Below, one piece after another: positions 15,808 through 23,479 of a stretch of DNA of 64,000 nt. The stretch covers positions 930,001-994,000 of the forward strand of contig NZ_CP038635.1 in the NCBI RefSeq assembly GCF_004768545.1. Direction: 5' to 3'. The stretch's first letter is position 1; each line of letters begins with the position of its first letter. The notes under the pieces were generated by a model. It did not search any database. It was not told where the DNA came from and worked only from the letters and a program-made list of their open reading frames with translations. Both the position numbers and the translations under genes were made by a program. The stretch comes from Cupriavidus oxalaticus. Its GTDB lineage: Bacteria > Pseudomonadota > Gammaproteobacteria > Burkholderiales > Burkholderiaceae.

Positions 15808-16133
15808 CACTGTTCCCCCAACGGCCGGGGCAAGCTGCCGGCGTAGCGCCGCGCGTGCCGGAACCATCCCGGCTCCAAGTCCGGCATTTTGCCGTCCTTG
15901 CCCCGCAAGTCCTGCGCCGTCAAATCCAAGCGGGCCAGGATGACCCACTCCGGGCAGCGGCGCAGGCAATGAAGGCTTGCGCTGTCGTTTGAGTACCGGC
16001 GTATCAGCAGACGGCGCCGGTCGTCACCGAGGGTCGCGTCACAAGCAGGGCAGCAGGCGTAGTAGTCGTCTGTCGCGCGACCACTCTCCACGCAGCGGCG
16101 CAGCTTCGGCGCGTTTACGATGTTGGCGAACAT
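15807..16133 (-). CDS. Small zinc-ribbon protein (island)
   Basis: 108 aa from ATG 16133 (GAAAGG upstream); a GTG at 16142 is possible. The motif CCPAC and, 28 residues on, HCLRRC form a four-ligand zinc ribbon like those at the front of phage primases. No primase catalytic domain follows. Its stop overlaps the start of the winged-helix gene by one base, so the two are coupled. A DNA-binding or replication-accessory role is likely but unproven. Confidence 0.55.
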   Translation of the reverse strand: MFANIVNAPKLRRCVESGRATDDYYACCPACDATLGDDRRRLLIRRYSNDSASLHCLRRCPEWVILARLDLTAQDLRGKDGKMPDLEPGWFRHARRYAGSLPRPLGEQ

Positions 16134-16182
16134 CGCAAGCACCTTTCAGACAACGGCGGCGGACATTGGTCCCACCTTCGTC

Positions 16183-16482
16183 TTACTGCGATGTTGTGGA
16201 TTGCGCTCGCACCGTCGCCTTTGCTGCGCGTTCTCTAGTCTCGCGCTGCATTTGGCCAATGATGGCGGCAAGCAGTTTGCGCGGCTCGGAAGTCATCAGG
16301 CGCCGGCCGCGAATCCAGATTAAGCCCTGTGCCATCAGTTCGCTTTGCGCAGGTTCCCTTAGCTGCCAGCGCAGAGATTCGTTCGACGGAAACAGGGCGT
16401 CTGCGTGCTGGACGCGCCAGCTTTCCTCGCCACCGTAGATGGGAAGAATGACAAGCTCCCCGGTTTCGTTTGGTGTTTCCAT
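16183..16482 (-). CDS. Hypothetical protein, first gene of the main island operon
   Basis: 99 aa from ATG 16482 with a strong GGGGGAG ribosome site. It is a mixed alpha/beta protein with a basic C-terminal helix (RKLLAAIIGQMQRETRERA). It is the first gene after the terminator at 16577-16611 and the palindrome at 16546-16561, so transcription of the replication and structural genes probably begins here. It could be a small DNA-binding protein. No family recognised. Confidence 0.5.
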   Translation of the reverse strand: METPNETGELVILPIYGGEESWRVQHADALFPSNESLRWQLREPAQSELMAQGLIWIRGRRLMTSEPRKLLAAIIGQMQRETRERAAKATVRAQSTTSQ

Positions 16483-16545
16483 GTCGCTCCCCCTTGTCCG
16501 TCGCTTGATAGTTGCTTGCCAATGCTGGCGCGGTGTCCAGTCGCG

Positions 16546-16561
16546 CTATGCTGTTGCATAG
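16546..16561. promoter_or_regulatory. Palindrome, candidate operator of island operon
   Basis: CTATGC-TGTT-GCATAG has perfect 6-bp arms. It sits 64 bp upstream of the first gene of the main island operon, between that gene and the terminator of the integrase operon. A phage-type repressor or regulator could bind here. Confidence 0.45.
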
Positions 16562-16576
16562 TTTGGTGATGAGCAG

Positions 16577-16611
16577 GCGAAAAAAAAGGAACGAGATAAC
16601 TCGTTCCTTAG
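16577..16611 (-). terminator. Terminator of integrase operon
   Basis: On the minus strand AAGGAACGAG-TTAT-CTCGTTCCTT (10-bp perfect stem, 16586-16609) is followed by eight Ts. It ends transcription 25 bp past the 159-aa gene. The plus strand also has five Ts after the stem, so it may work in both directions. Confidence 0.85.
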
Positions 16612-16634
16612 TTTTTGCGGCACGCGGATTGCCG

Positions 16635-17114
16635 TCAGGAGGGCGGCCAAGGCTCTATGGCCATGACTTGTTCCCGGAGTACTTTTGCCGAGAACGGTTG
16701 CACGCCGTCATCCTCAGCCTGTGCAATTGCAGCGCGGATGGCGGCCTCCATGCTGACCCTGCGGGATGGGCTGGCGGTCTTCATGCGATGGTAGGCGGCG
16801 ACAATCCGCTTGCGCCAGTCGGTTACCTTTGCGGGGGTCATTCTGTGTTCGCGCTCACCCTTCGACGGGGTGCGCTGGATGGGCCGTTGCGGCCCCGTCA
16901 TGGCTTCGACGACTTCGGTCACTACCCCTTTGAGAATGTCGTGCAGAAAAAAGCGCATATCCTGCACGGTGTCATCATCAATCCCACAGGCTTCCATTTC
17001 GTCCAAGATGTCACTCACAGCGTCGTACTCGACATCCTGAAGGTGGTTCTTCAGTTCCCAACCTTCGCGGCGCAGGGCCTCTTGGCGGGCCTTCTTCCGG
17101 TCGTCCTTGCTCAT
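16635..17114 (-). CDS. Hypothetical protein coupled to integrase
   Basis: 159 aa. Its ATG at 17114 overlaps the integrase stop by four bases (ATGA). It is acidic in the first half and basic in the second (DWRKRIVAAYHRMKTASPSR), mostly helical, with no cysteine cluster or membrane segment. A directionality factor or repressor is plausible for a gene tied to an integrase, but the length is large for an excisionase and no helix-turn-helix was recognised. Confidence 0.55.
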   Translation of the reverse strand: MSKDDRKKARQEALRREGWELKNHLQDVEYDAVSDILDEMEACGIDDDTVQDMRFFLHDILKGVVTEVVEAMTGPQRPIQRTPSKGEREHRMTPAKVTDWRKRIVAAYHRMKTASPSRRVSMEAAIRAAIAQAEDDGVQPFSAKVLREQVMAIEPWPPS

Positions 17115-18103
17115 GCGATGTCCCCCATGACGCGGCCAACCAACGCCGCCTTGCTGTCAATGGTCAAGTGTGCGTAGCGTCGGGTCACGTCCAATTGCCG
17201 GTGGCCCAACACGTTGGCGATATCGTGCAGTCCGCCGCCGTTCTGCGCCAGATAGCTTGCGCATGTGTGGCGCAAATCATGGAAGCGGAAGTCCTCAATG
17301 CGGGCGTCCTGAAGGGCTTTCAGCCATGGCTTCTGGAAGTGGAAAGGCCGGTCAGGGTAGGCGGGGCGGCCGAACAGCAGATGGTCCGGGGAGGCGGGCC
17401 GGCCGAAGCGGCGCAGTTCGTCCAGCACGGGCGCAGTGAGTGGTAGCACGCGAGGGTCGCCGTTCTTCGTGTCGGGCAGATGCGCGGTGCCGGCCGCCAG
17501 GCTGATGTCCCGGTAGCGCAGGCGCATCAGTTCGCCGCGACGCGCGCCCGTGGTTATACCCATCAGAATCAACAGATACAGCTTTGGCCATGACGACAGG
17601 CGCGACACCCGCAGCAGGCGTTTGCATTCGCCTTCGGTGAGAAACCGAAGGCGGGCGTTGCGCACGGACTCCAGTTCGATTTCGCGGCACGGATTAATCC
17701 AACCCTTGGGCGTGAGTCGGCGGCGAATCGCCCAGGTCAGCACGGCGGAGAACAGCGCCCGCCAGCGGGCCACCGTGGCGGGTGTCGGTAGATTCAAATC
17801 CTTGTAGATGGGTTCACCGGCGTCATCCTTGCCAACATAGCGTCGGATTGGCGTCTGCGCCATGTCATCCAGCGCGTGGCCAATGGCATCGGCGTTCAAA
17901 TCGGACAGCAGCCAGTCGCCAAGGTATTGGCACCAGCGGGCGAGGACTTGCGGGCGGGAACGGTCATGGCCGGCGTAGTTGGCCATGTAGGCGTCCGTGA
18001 TTTCACGGACTGAGAGCCGCATCCGGTTGGGGGCGCTGGACAGGCGCACCGGACTGGCGGTGTAGGCTGACCGTGTGGTCAGCCCTTGTGCTTGGGTAGC
18101 CAT
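17111..18103 (-). CDS. int: Tyrosine-recombinase integrase of the tRNA-Thr island
   Basis: 330 aa. An N-terminal SAM-like core-binding domain (residues about 30-150) precedes the catalytic domain. All expected active-site positions are seen: Arg in TTGARRGEL, Lys in DTKNGD, HDLRHT, the His in LGHRQ and the nucleophile Tyr in TRRYAHL. The gene lies 73 bp from the attachment site in tRNA-Thr, as expected for a site-specific integrase. It appears intact, so the element may still be able to excise. Confidence 0.95.
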   Translation of the reverse strand: MATQAQGLTTRSAYTASPVRLSSAPNRMRLSVREITDAYMANYAGHDRSRPQVLARWCQYLGDWLLSDLNADAIGHALDDMAQTPIRRYVGKDDAGEPIYKDLNLPTPATVARWRALFSAVLTWAIRRRLTPKGWINPCREIELESVRNARLRFLTEGECKRLLRVSRLSSWPKLYLLILMGITTGARRGELMRLRYRDISLAAGTAHLPDTKNGDPRVLPLTAPVLDELRRFGRPASPDHLLFGRPAYPDRPFHFQKPWLKALQDARIEDFRFHDLRHTCASYLAQNGGGLHDIANVLGHRQLDVTRRYAHLTIDSKAALVGRVMGDIA

Positions 18104-18175
18104 TTGAAGACCTCGCTAAGAGCAGAACATTCGTTCGCTGCGCTTAACGACTGGAAACCCGCACCAGCATTGGCT

Positions 18176-18223
18176 TTGGTGCCGAAGAGAGGAATCGAAC
18201 CCCCGACCTTCTCATTACGAATG
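18176..18223. repeat. attR: 48-bp direct repeat within tRNA-Thr
   Basis: Identical to 7321-7368. This copy forms the 3' part of the intact tRNA-Thr gene, so integration left the tRNA functional. Confidence 0.9.
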
Positions 18224-18252
18224 AGCTGCTCTACCGACTGAGCTACTTCGGC
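18177..18252 (-). tRNA. tRNA-Thr (anticodon CGT)
   Basis: 76 nt with an encoded CCA. Acceptor GCCGAAG pairs with CTTCGGC. The D-arm GCTC...GAGC, anticodon loop TTCGTAA (CGT) and T-loop TTCGATT are present. One anticodon-stem pair (G-A at the base) is imperfect. The island is integrated at its 3' end. Confidence 0.95.
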
Positions 18253-18384
18253 AACAAGTTCCGGTGAACTGGAACAGCCCGCAATACTAGCAGTGTTTTT
18301 ACGGCTTGGGAAGCCCTTTGTGTCGCCTGTGTCATCCGCCGTCTACCGTCCAGGCGGCGCCTGCTCCGCTTGCGGGAGGCGGAT

Positions 18385-18412
18385 GAAAAACGGGGCGCCA
18401 GCTGGCGCCCCG
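18385..18412 (-). terminator. Terminator of fbp
   Basis: CGGGGCGCCAG-CTGGCGCCCCG is a perfect 22-bp palindrome (18391-18412). On the minus strand it is followed by TTTTT. It lies 22 bp after the fbp stop codon. Confidence 0.85.
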
Positions 18413-18434
18413 TCTTGTTGCCGGGTGGCGAGGC

Positions 18435-19451
18435 TCAGGCCTTGCCTTCGGCTTCGTGATGGTAGCGGGTGACGCGTTCCACTTCGTTCTTCGAGCCCAG
18501 GATCACCGACACGCGCTGGTGCAGCTTTTCCGGCTGCACGTCCATGAGGCGGATCTGGCCGTTGGTGGCGGCACCGCCAGCCTGCTCGACCAGCATCGCC
18601 ATCGGGTTGGCTTCATACATCAGGCGCAGCTTGCCGGCCTTTTCCGGCTCGCGCTTGTCCCACGGATACATGAACACGCCACCGCGGGTCAGGATGCGGT
18701 GCACGTCGGCGACCATCGAGGCGATCCAGCGCATGTTGAAGTTCTTGCCGCGCGGGCCTTCGTCGCCGGCCAGGCATTCGTCGATGTACTTGCGCACTGG
18801 CGGGGCCCAGTGGCGCATGTTCGACATGTTGATGGCGAATTCCTTGGTGTCTTCCGGAATCATCAGGTTGGACTGCGTCAGCACGAAGCTGCCGGCCTCG
18901 CGGTCCAGCGTGAACACGTGCACGCCGTTACCGACGGTCAGCACCAGCGTGGTCTGCGGACCGTACACGGCGTAGCCGGCGGCGACCTGGTGGGTGCCCG
19001 GCTGCAGGAAGTCGGCCTCGGTCACGGTCTGGCCGGGCTTGGGCATGTGCAGCACCGAGAAGATGGTGCCGATCGACACGTTGACGTCGATGTTGGACGA
19101 GCCGTCGAGCGGATCGAACAGCAGCAGGTATTCGCCCTTCGGATAGCGGTTGGGAATCTCGTAGAACGATTCCATTTCCTCCGACGCCATCGCGGCGAGG
19201 TGGCCGCCCCACTCGTTGGCGTCGAGCAGCACTTCATTGGCGATCACGTCCAGCTTCTGCTGGGTTTCGCCCTGCACGTTGCCGGTGCCGGCCGAGCCGA
19301 GCACGCCGGCGAGCGCGCCCTTGTTGACGGCGTTGGAAATGGCCTTGCAGGCGCGCGCGACCACTTCGATCAGCAGCCGCAGTTCGGGCTGGATCGTGTT
19401 GTGCTTGCGCTGCTCCTCGACCAGGTAGCGGGTGAGGCTGATGCGAGTCAT
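18435..19451 (-). CDS. fbp: Fructose-1,6-bisphosphatase, class I
   Basis: 338 aa, the usual length. It hydrolyses fructose 1,6-bisphosphate to fructose 6-phosphate in gluconeogenesis. The metal-binding signature of the family (MASEEM, then [20 protein letters not shown]) is intact, as is the C-terminal GGVFMYPWD. It stands alone between the tRNA and pepN and is followed by a strong terminator. Confidence 0.97.
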   Translation of the reverse strand: MTRISLTRYLVEEQRKHNTIQPELRLLIEVVARACKAISNAVNKGALAGVLGSAGTGNVQGETQQKLDVIANEVLLDANEWGGHLAAMASEEMESFYEIPNRYPKGEYLLLFDPLDGSSNIDVNVSIGTIFSVLHMPKPGQTVTEADFLQPGTHQVAAGYAVYGPQTTLVLTVGNGVHVFTLDREAGSFVLTQSNLMIPEDTKEFAINMSNMRHWAPPVRKYIDECLAGDEGPRGKNFNMRWIASMVADVHRILTRGGVFMYPWDKREPEKAGKLRLMYEANPMAMLVEQAGGAATNGQIRLMDVQPEKLHQRVSVILGSKNEVERVTRYHHEAEGKA

Positions 19452-19547
19452 GGTTGGTTCTCCTTGGATGGCCGCAATTCTACATGCCCGGCCGGCCCTG
19501 GCCGGGCAAAGGGGGCGTTGCGGGGCCTCCCTGACATACTCCGTGGT

Positions 19548-22262
19548 TCAGGCGGCCAGCGCCTTGCCGACGATCTCCCGGACGTCGCGCGACAGCGTGG
19601 TGCTGGCGGCGACGCGCTCCAGTTCGGCGCGCATGCGGTCGCGCAGCGTCAGCTCGTATTTCTGCCAGCGGTCCATCACCCGCGCCAGCCGTGCGGCCAC
19701 CTGCGGGTTGATGGCGTCGAGCGCCAGTACCTGGTCGGCCCAGAAGCGGTAGCCCGAGCCGTCCTCGGCATGGAACTGCGCCGGGTTGCCGGAGCAGAAG
19801 CTGAAAATCAGCGAGCGCGCGCGGTTGGGGTTGCGCAGGTTGAACGCCGGATGCTCCATCAGCCTGAGCACGGTGTCGATGGTGCGCTTGCCGGCGTGCG
19901 GACCGCCCGGCTGTTTCCCCACGCTGCCGCGCTGCATGCCCTGCAGCGAGAACCATTTGTCGATCACCAGCGGGTCGTCCTCGAAGCGCTCGTAGAAATC
20001 GGTGAGGGCATGCTCGCGCCCGGGCGCGAAGCTGTTGACCAGCGCCGACAGCGCGGCGAAGCGGTCGGTCATGTTGTCGGCGGCCTGGTACTGCTGGTCG
20101 GCCAGCGCGTGCATGTCGGCGTCGCCGCTGTCGGCCAAATAGCCGAGCGCCAGGTTGCGCAGCGCGCGCCTGGCGGCGGAGGCAGCATCCGGCGAGTAGG
20201 GGCCGGGCGTGGCGTTGGCCTCGTAGGCGGCCAGCCAGTCGGCCTTGAGCGCGCGGGCCAGGCCTTCGCGCATGAACTGGCGGGCGCGGTGGATGGCGGC
20301 CGGATCGGCCACGCCCATGCGCTCGGCCAGGTAGGCCTCGGCGGGCAGCACCAGCGCCTGCTCGCGGAAGGCGGGGTTGAGCGTGTCGTCGGTCAGCACC
20401 GCGCGCATGGCCTGCACCAGCGCCGGGTCGAGCCTGAGCTCGCGGCCGGCCTGCACGTCGGCGACCAGCTGCAGCAGCGCGCGCGTGGCCAGGCGCTGGC
20501 CGGCTTCCCAGCGGTTGAAGGCGTCGCTGTCGTGCGCCAGCAGGAAGGTCAGCTGCGCGTCGGTGTACTCGGCATCGACGATCACCGGTGCGGAGAAATT
20601 GCGCAGCAGCGAGGGCAGCGGCGCTTCGGTCCCGCGCGGGAGGTTGATGAAGCGGAAGGTCTGCTCGGCCTGCGTGAAGTCGAGCACGCGCGTGGTCGCG
20701 CCGGGCGCGCCTTCGCCCTCGAGCTGCAGCGGCAGGTCCTTGCCGTCGGCGCCGAGCAGGCCGAGCGCGAACGGGATGTGGAAGGGCTGCTTCTCGGGCG
20801 TGCCGGCGCGGGTCTCGATGCCGACCTTGGGGCAGCGCTGCGTCAGCGTCAGCGCCAGGCTGCCGTCGTCGGCGTTCCACGCGGTGCGCGCAGTCACCAC
20901 CGGCGTGCCGGCCTGGCTGTACCACAGGCCGAACTGCGCCAGGTCACGGCCATTGGCATCGGCCATCGCCGCACGGAAGTCGTCGCAGGTGACGGCCTGG
21001 CCGTCGTGGCGCTGGAAGTACAGGTCCATGCCCTTGCGGAAGCCGTCGCGGCCCAGCAAGGTCTGGTACATGCGCACAACCTCGGCGCCTTTCTCGTACA
21101 CCGTGACGGTGTAGAAGTTGTTGATCTCTTCGTAGCTGTCGGGGCGAACCGGGTGTGCCATCGGACCGGCGTCCTCGGGGAACTGCACCTGGCGCAGCAC
21201 GCGCACGTCCTCGATGCGCTTGACCGCGCGGCCCGATTCCGAGCCCATCATGTCGGCGGAGAATTCCTGGTCGCGGAACACGGTCAGGCCTTCCTTCAGC
21301 GACAGCTGGAACCAGTCGCGGCAGGTCACGCGGTTGCCGGTCCAGTTGTGGAAGTATTCGTGGCCGACCACCGCCTCGATATTGGCGAAGTCCGTGTCGG
21401 TGGCGGTTTCCGCATTGGCCAGCACGTACTTGGTGTTGAAGATGTTCAGGCCCTTGTTCTCCATCGCGCCCATGTTGAAGTCGCCGACGGCGACGATCAT
21501 GAAGCGGTCGAGATCGAGTTCCAGCCCGAAGCGCTGTTCATCCCAGCGGATCGAATGCACCAGCGAGTCCATCGCGTGGCGGGTCTTGTCCAGGTCGCGC
21601 GCCTCGACCCAGACCTGCAGCAGCTTGTCCTTGCCGGAGGCGGACTGGATCCGCTCCTCGATGCATTCCAGCTTGCCGGCCACCAGCGCGAACAGGTACG
21701 ACGGCTTGCGGAACGGGTCTTCCCACACGGCTTCGTGGCGGCCGTCGGGCAGGTCCTGCTTGCTGACCAGGTTGCCGTTGGACAGCAGCACCGGGTAGGC
21801 GTCGCGACGGGCGCGCAGCGTGACGCGGAAGGTCGCCATCACGTCCGGGCGGTCGAGGAAGTAGGTGATGCGGCGGAAGCCCTCGGCCTCGCACTGGGTG
21901 AAGAAGTTGCCGTTGGACACGTACAGGCCCGACAGCGTGGTATTGGCCGCGGGCTGGCACGCGGTCGTGATCTCGAGCGAGCCTTGCGCCGGCAGCCCCG
22001 GAATGGTCAGCGTGCCGGCGTCCTGGGTGGCGTTGGCCACCGGCTTGCCGTCCAGGCTGACGCCGACCAGTTCGAGTTCGTCGCCGCACAGCACCAGCGG
22101 CGCGTCGGCGGCCCCGCCGGGCTGGCGCGCGAAACGCAGCGTGCTGGTGACGACGGTGCGCTGGGGATCGAGATCGAGCACCAGGTCGGCATGGTCGATG
22201 GCGAACGGGGGCGCGGTATAGTCCTTGCGATAGACGGTAACGGGCGTGTCGGTGCGCAGCAT
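19548..22262 (-). CDS. pepN: Aminopeptidase N (M1 metallopeptidase)
   Basis: 904 aa from ATG 22262; the frame extends to 22349 but this start fits the family. It removes N-terminal residues from peptides in the cytoplasm. The substrate motif GAMENKGLN and the zinc motif VGHEYFHNWTGNRVT (HExxH...E) are intact. The C-terminal helical domain is complete. It is transcribed in the same direction as fbp, 96 bp upstream of it. Confidence 0.96.
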   Translation of the reverse strand: MLRTDTPVTVYRKDYTAPPFAIDHADLVLDLDPQRTVVTSTLRFARQPGGAADAPLVLCGDELELVGVSLDGKPVANATQDAGTLTIPGLPAQGSLEITTACQPAANTTLSGLYVSNGNFFTQCEAEGFRRITYFLDRPDVMATFRVTLRARRDAYPVLLSNGNLVSKQDLPDGRHEAVWEDPFRKPSYLFALVAGKLECIEERIQSASGKDKLLQVWVEARDLDKTRHAMDSLVHSIRWDEQRFGLELDLDRFMIVAVGDFNMGAMENKGLNIFNTKYVLANAETATDTDFANIEAVVGHEYFHNWTGNRVTCRDWFQLSLKEGLTVFRDQEFSADMMGSESGRAVKRIEDVRVLRQVQFPEDAGPMAHPVRPDSYEEINNFYTVTVYEKGAEVVRMYQTLLGRDGFRKGMDLYFQRHDGQAVTCDDFRAAMADANGRDLAQFGLWYSQAGTPVVTARTAWNADDGSLALTLTQRCPKVGIETRAGTPEKQPFHIPFALGLLGADGKDLPLQLEGEGAPGATTRVLDFTQAEQTFRFINLPRGTEAPLPSLLRNFSAPVIVDAEYTDAQLTFLLAHDSDAFNRWEAGQRLATRALLQLVADVQAGRELRLDPALVQAMRAVLTDDTLNPAFREQALVLPAEAYLAERMGVADPAAIHRARQFMREGLARALKADWLAAYEANATPGPYSPDAASAARRALRNLALGYLADSGDADMHALADQQYQAADNMTDRFAALSALVNSFAPGREHALTDFYERFEDDPLVIDKWFSLQGMQRGSVGKQPGGPHAGKRTIDTVLRLMEHPAFNLRNPNRARSLIFSFCSGNPAQFHAEDGSGYRFWADQVLALDAINPQVAARLARVMDRWQKYELTLRDRMRAELERVAASTTLSRDVREIVGKALAA

Positions 22263-22461
22263 GGAGGGATCCTGTCTTCGGAAGACCGTTGGGGAGGGTG
22301 CCATGCGCGTGCGGGCGAAGCATGGCGCCGAAGTCCTCATTGTAGCCAAGGGGGTGGGGGTTCATTGTCAGCAGCCGCGCCCGGGCAAGCGGGAATTCCG
22401 CCGGCGCCGCGTGGTCTCAGCGACACGCAGGACGATTTTGAGAGTGGAAAGCGAGGTAGCT

Positions 22462-23172
22462 ATGTGGCGGCGCTCAGGCGGTGTCGGCGATGAAAAAAGA
22501 AAAAATGCCTGGTCCATGGGAATCCCGGGCCTCTGGGCGCTGGCGCTACTGGTGCTGCTGCTGTCGGGCTGCGCCAGTACCGTGGTGACCGATGTCACCG
22601 CTTTCCGGCAGCCCGGCTGGCAGAACGATGCGCCGCGCACCTACAGCTTCGAGCGCACGCCGGAGCAGGCGGGCCAGCTGGACCGCCAGACCTACGAGCA
22701 ATGGCTGGCCGAGGCGCTGTACGACGCCGGCTACGAACAGGTGCCGGAGAAGCAGGCGCGCTACCGCATCAGCATGGATTACGACGCCGCGCCCGGCATC
22801 GTGCGCGTGGCCGAGACGGTCTATCCCGATCCCTGGTATGGCCCGTGGGGGCCCTATTGGGGGCCGTACTGGGGGCCCGGCTATTACCGCCCGTGGGGTC
22901 CATGGGGGCCGTGGGGCCCGTGGGGACCGGGCTACTGGCCGCCGCAGACGGTGGTGCGCGACGTGCCGGTGCTGTTCTCTAACCTGCGCGTCTATTTCAG
23001 GGACGCTGCCAGCGGCAAGCGGGTCTACCAGGTCACGGCGCAGAACCAGACCGAGAACGGCAGCCTGCCGGCGACGATGCCATACCTGATCCGCAGCGCC
23101 TTCGCGGACTTTCCGGGGGACAGCGGGCGGCCGCGGCGGGTCACGCTGGAAGTCGAAAAGCCGCAGAAATAG
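22462..23172 (+). CDS. DUF4136-type lipoprotein
   Basis: 236 aa from ATG 22462 (GAGG upstream); ATG 22516 is an alternative with a shorter N-terminus. A hydrophobic stretch ends in the lipobox LLSGC, so it is a lipid-anchored envelope protein. The family fold follows (TYSFERTPEQAGQLDRQTYE, and a C-terminal strand region). The middle is replaced by a Gly-Pro-Trp-Tyr-rich stretch around residues 125-160 (WGPYWGP, then PWGPWGPWGP), common in this family's Burkholderiaceae members. Function unknown. Confidence 0.85.
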   Translation: MWRRSGGVGDEKRKNAWSMGIPGLWALALLVLLLSGCASTVVTDVTAFRQPGWQNDAPRTYSFERTPEQAGQLDRQTYEQWLAEALYDAGYEQVPEKQARYRISMDYDAAPGIVRVAETVYPDPWYGPWGPYWGPYWGPGYYRPWGPWGPWGPWGPGYWPPQTVVRDVPVLFSNLRVYFRDAASGKRVYQVTAQNQTENGSLPATMPYLIRSAFADFPGDSGRPRRVTLEVEKPQK

Positions 23173-23479
23173 CGCAAAAACCGAGCTGCGTGCAATTGCG
23201 TGCAGAGGCATGCTTCTGCACGTTTATTGCATACCCATTGGTAAAAGCTGTTTAACTGGAACATTCCGACCAAAAAACGGCTTCCGGACTGGCTTTGGTG
23301 GCACTTTGCACGAAGCCGTGGGCTAGAATGACTGCTCGATTTTTCCGAGCCTTCGTGGTCGGGATCGTCAGTTTCGCTGCCAGATGTTTTTTCGCTTCCG
23401 GTCCTTCTCCCGATTGCGGCCGATACGAATCATGGCGGGAGAAGGGCGCTTCCGGCCGGGCCATTTTCCGGACGAGCCA
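23173..23479. other. Intergenic region upstream of maeB
   Basis: No gene was found. It contains the near-perfect palindrome at 23199-23222. The rest should hold the maeB promoter; no clear -35/-10 pair is evident. Confidence 0.5.
23199..23222. terminator. Near-perfect 24-bp palindrome after lipoprotein gene
   Basis: CGTGCAGAGGCATGCTTCTGCACG has a single mismatched pair and is followed by TTTATT. It probably ends the lipoprotein transcript, or else is an operator ahead of maeB. Confidence 0.5.

Larger units (their letters stand above)
7321..18223. mobile_element. Integrated phage-satellite-like element at tRNA-Thr(CGT)
   Basis: The element is bounded by 48-bp identical direct repeats (7321-7368 and 18176-18223) that contain the 3' half of tRNA-Thr. 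A tyrosine integrase lies next to the tRNA. All 14 predicted genes are on the minus strand. They include a winged-helix replication-type gene, an HK97-type capsid protein and a P27-type small terminase. Portal, large terminase, tail and lysis genes are not seen. Length of about 10.9 kb and this gene set suggest a capsid-encoding phage satellite; a degraded prophage is the alternative. Confidence 0.75.

Noticed and set aside
18456..22493. Long plus-strand open frame of over 1300 codons opposite fbp and pepN
   Set aside because: It is the antisense of two well-recognised genes; GC-rich codon bias keeps the opposite frame open. Its composition (Arg, Val, Gly, Gln-rich) is typical of such shadows.
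22840..22940. Tandem DNA repeat in the lipoprotein gene
   Set aside because: The GC-rich near-repeats encode a Gly-Pro-Trp-rich segment of the protein; they are in one frame and explained at protein level.
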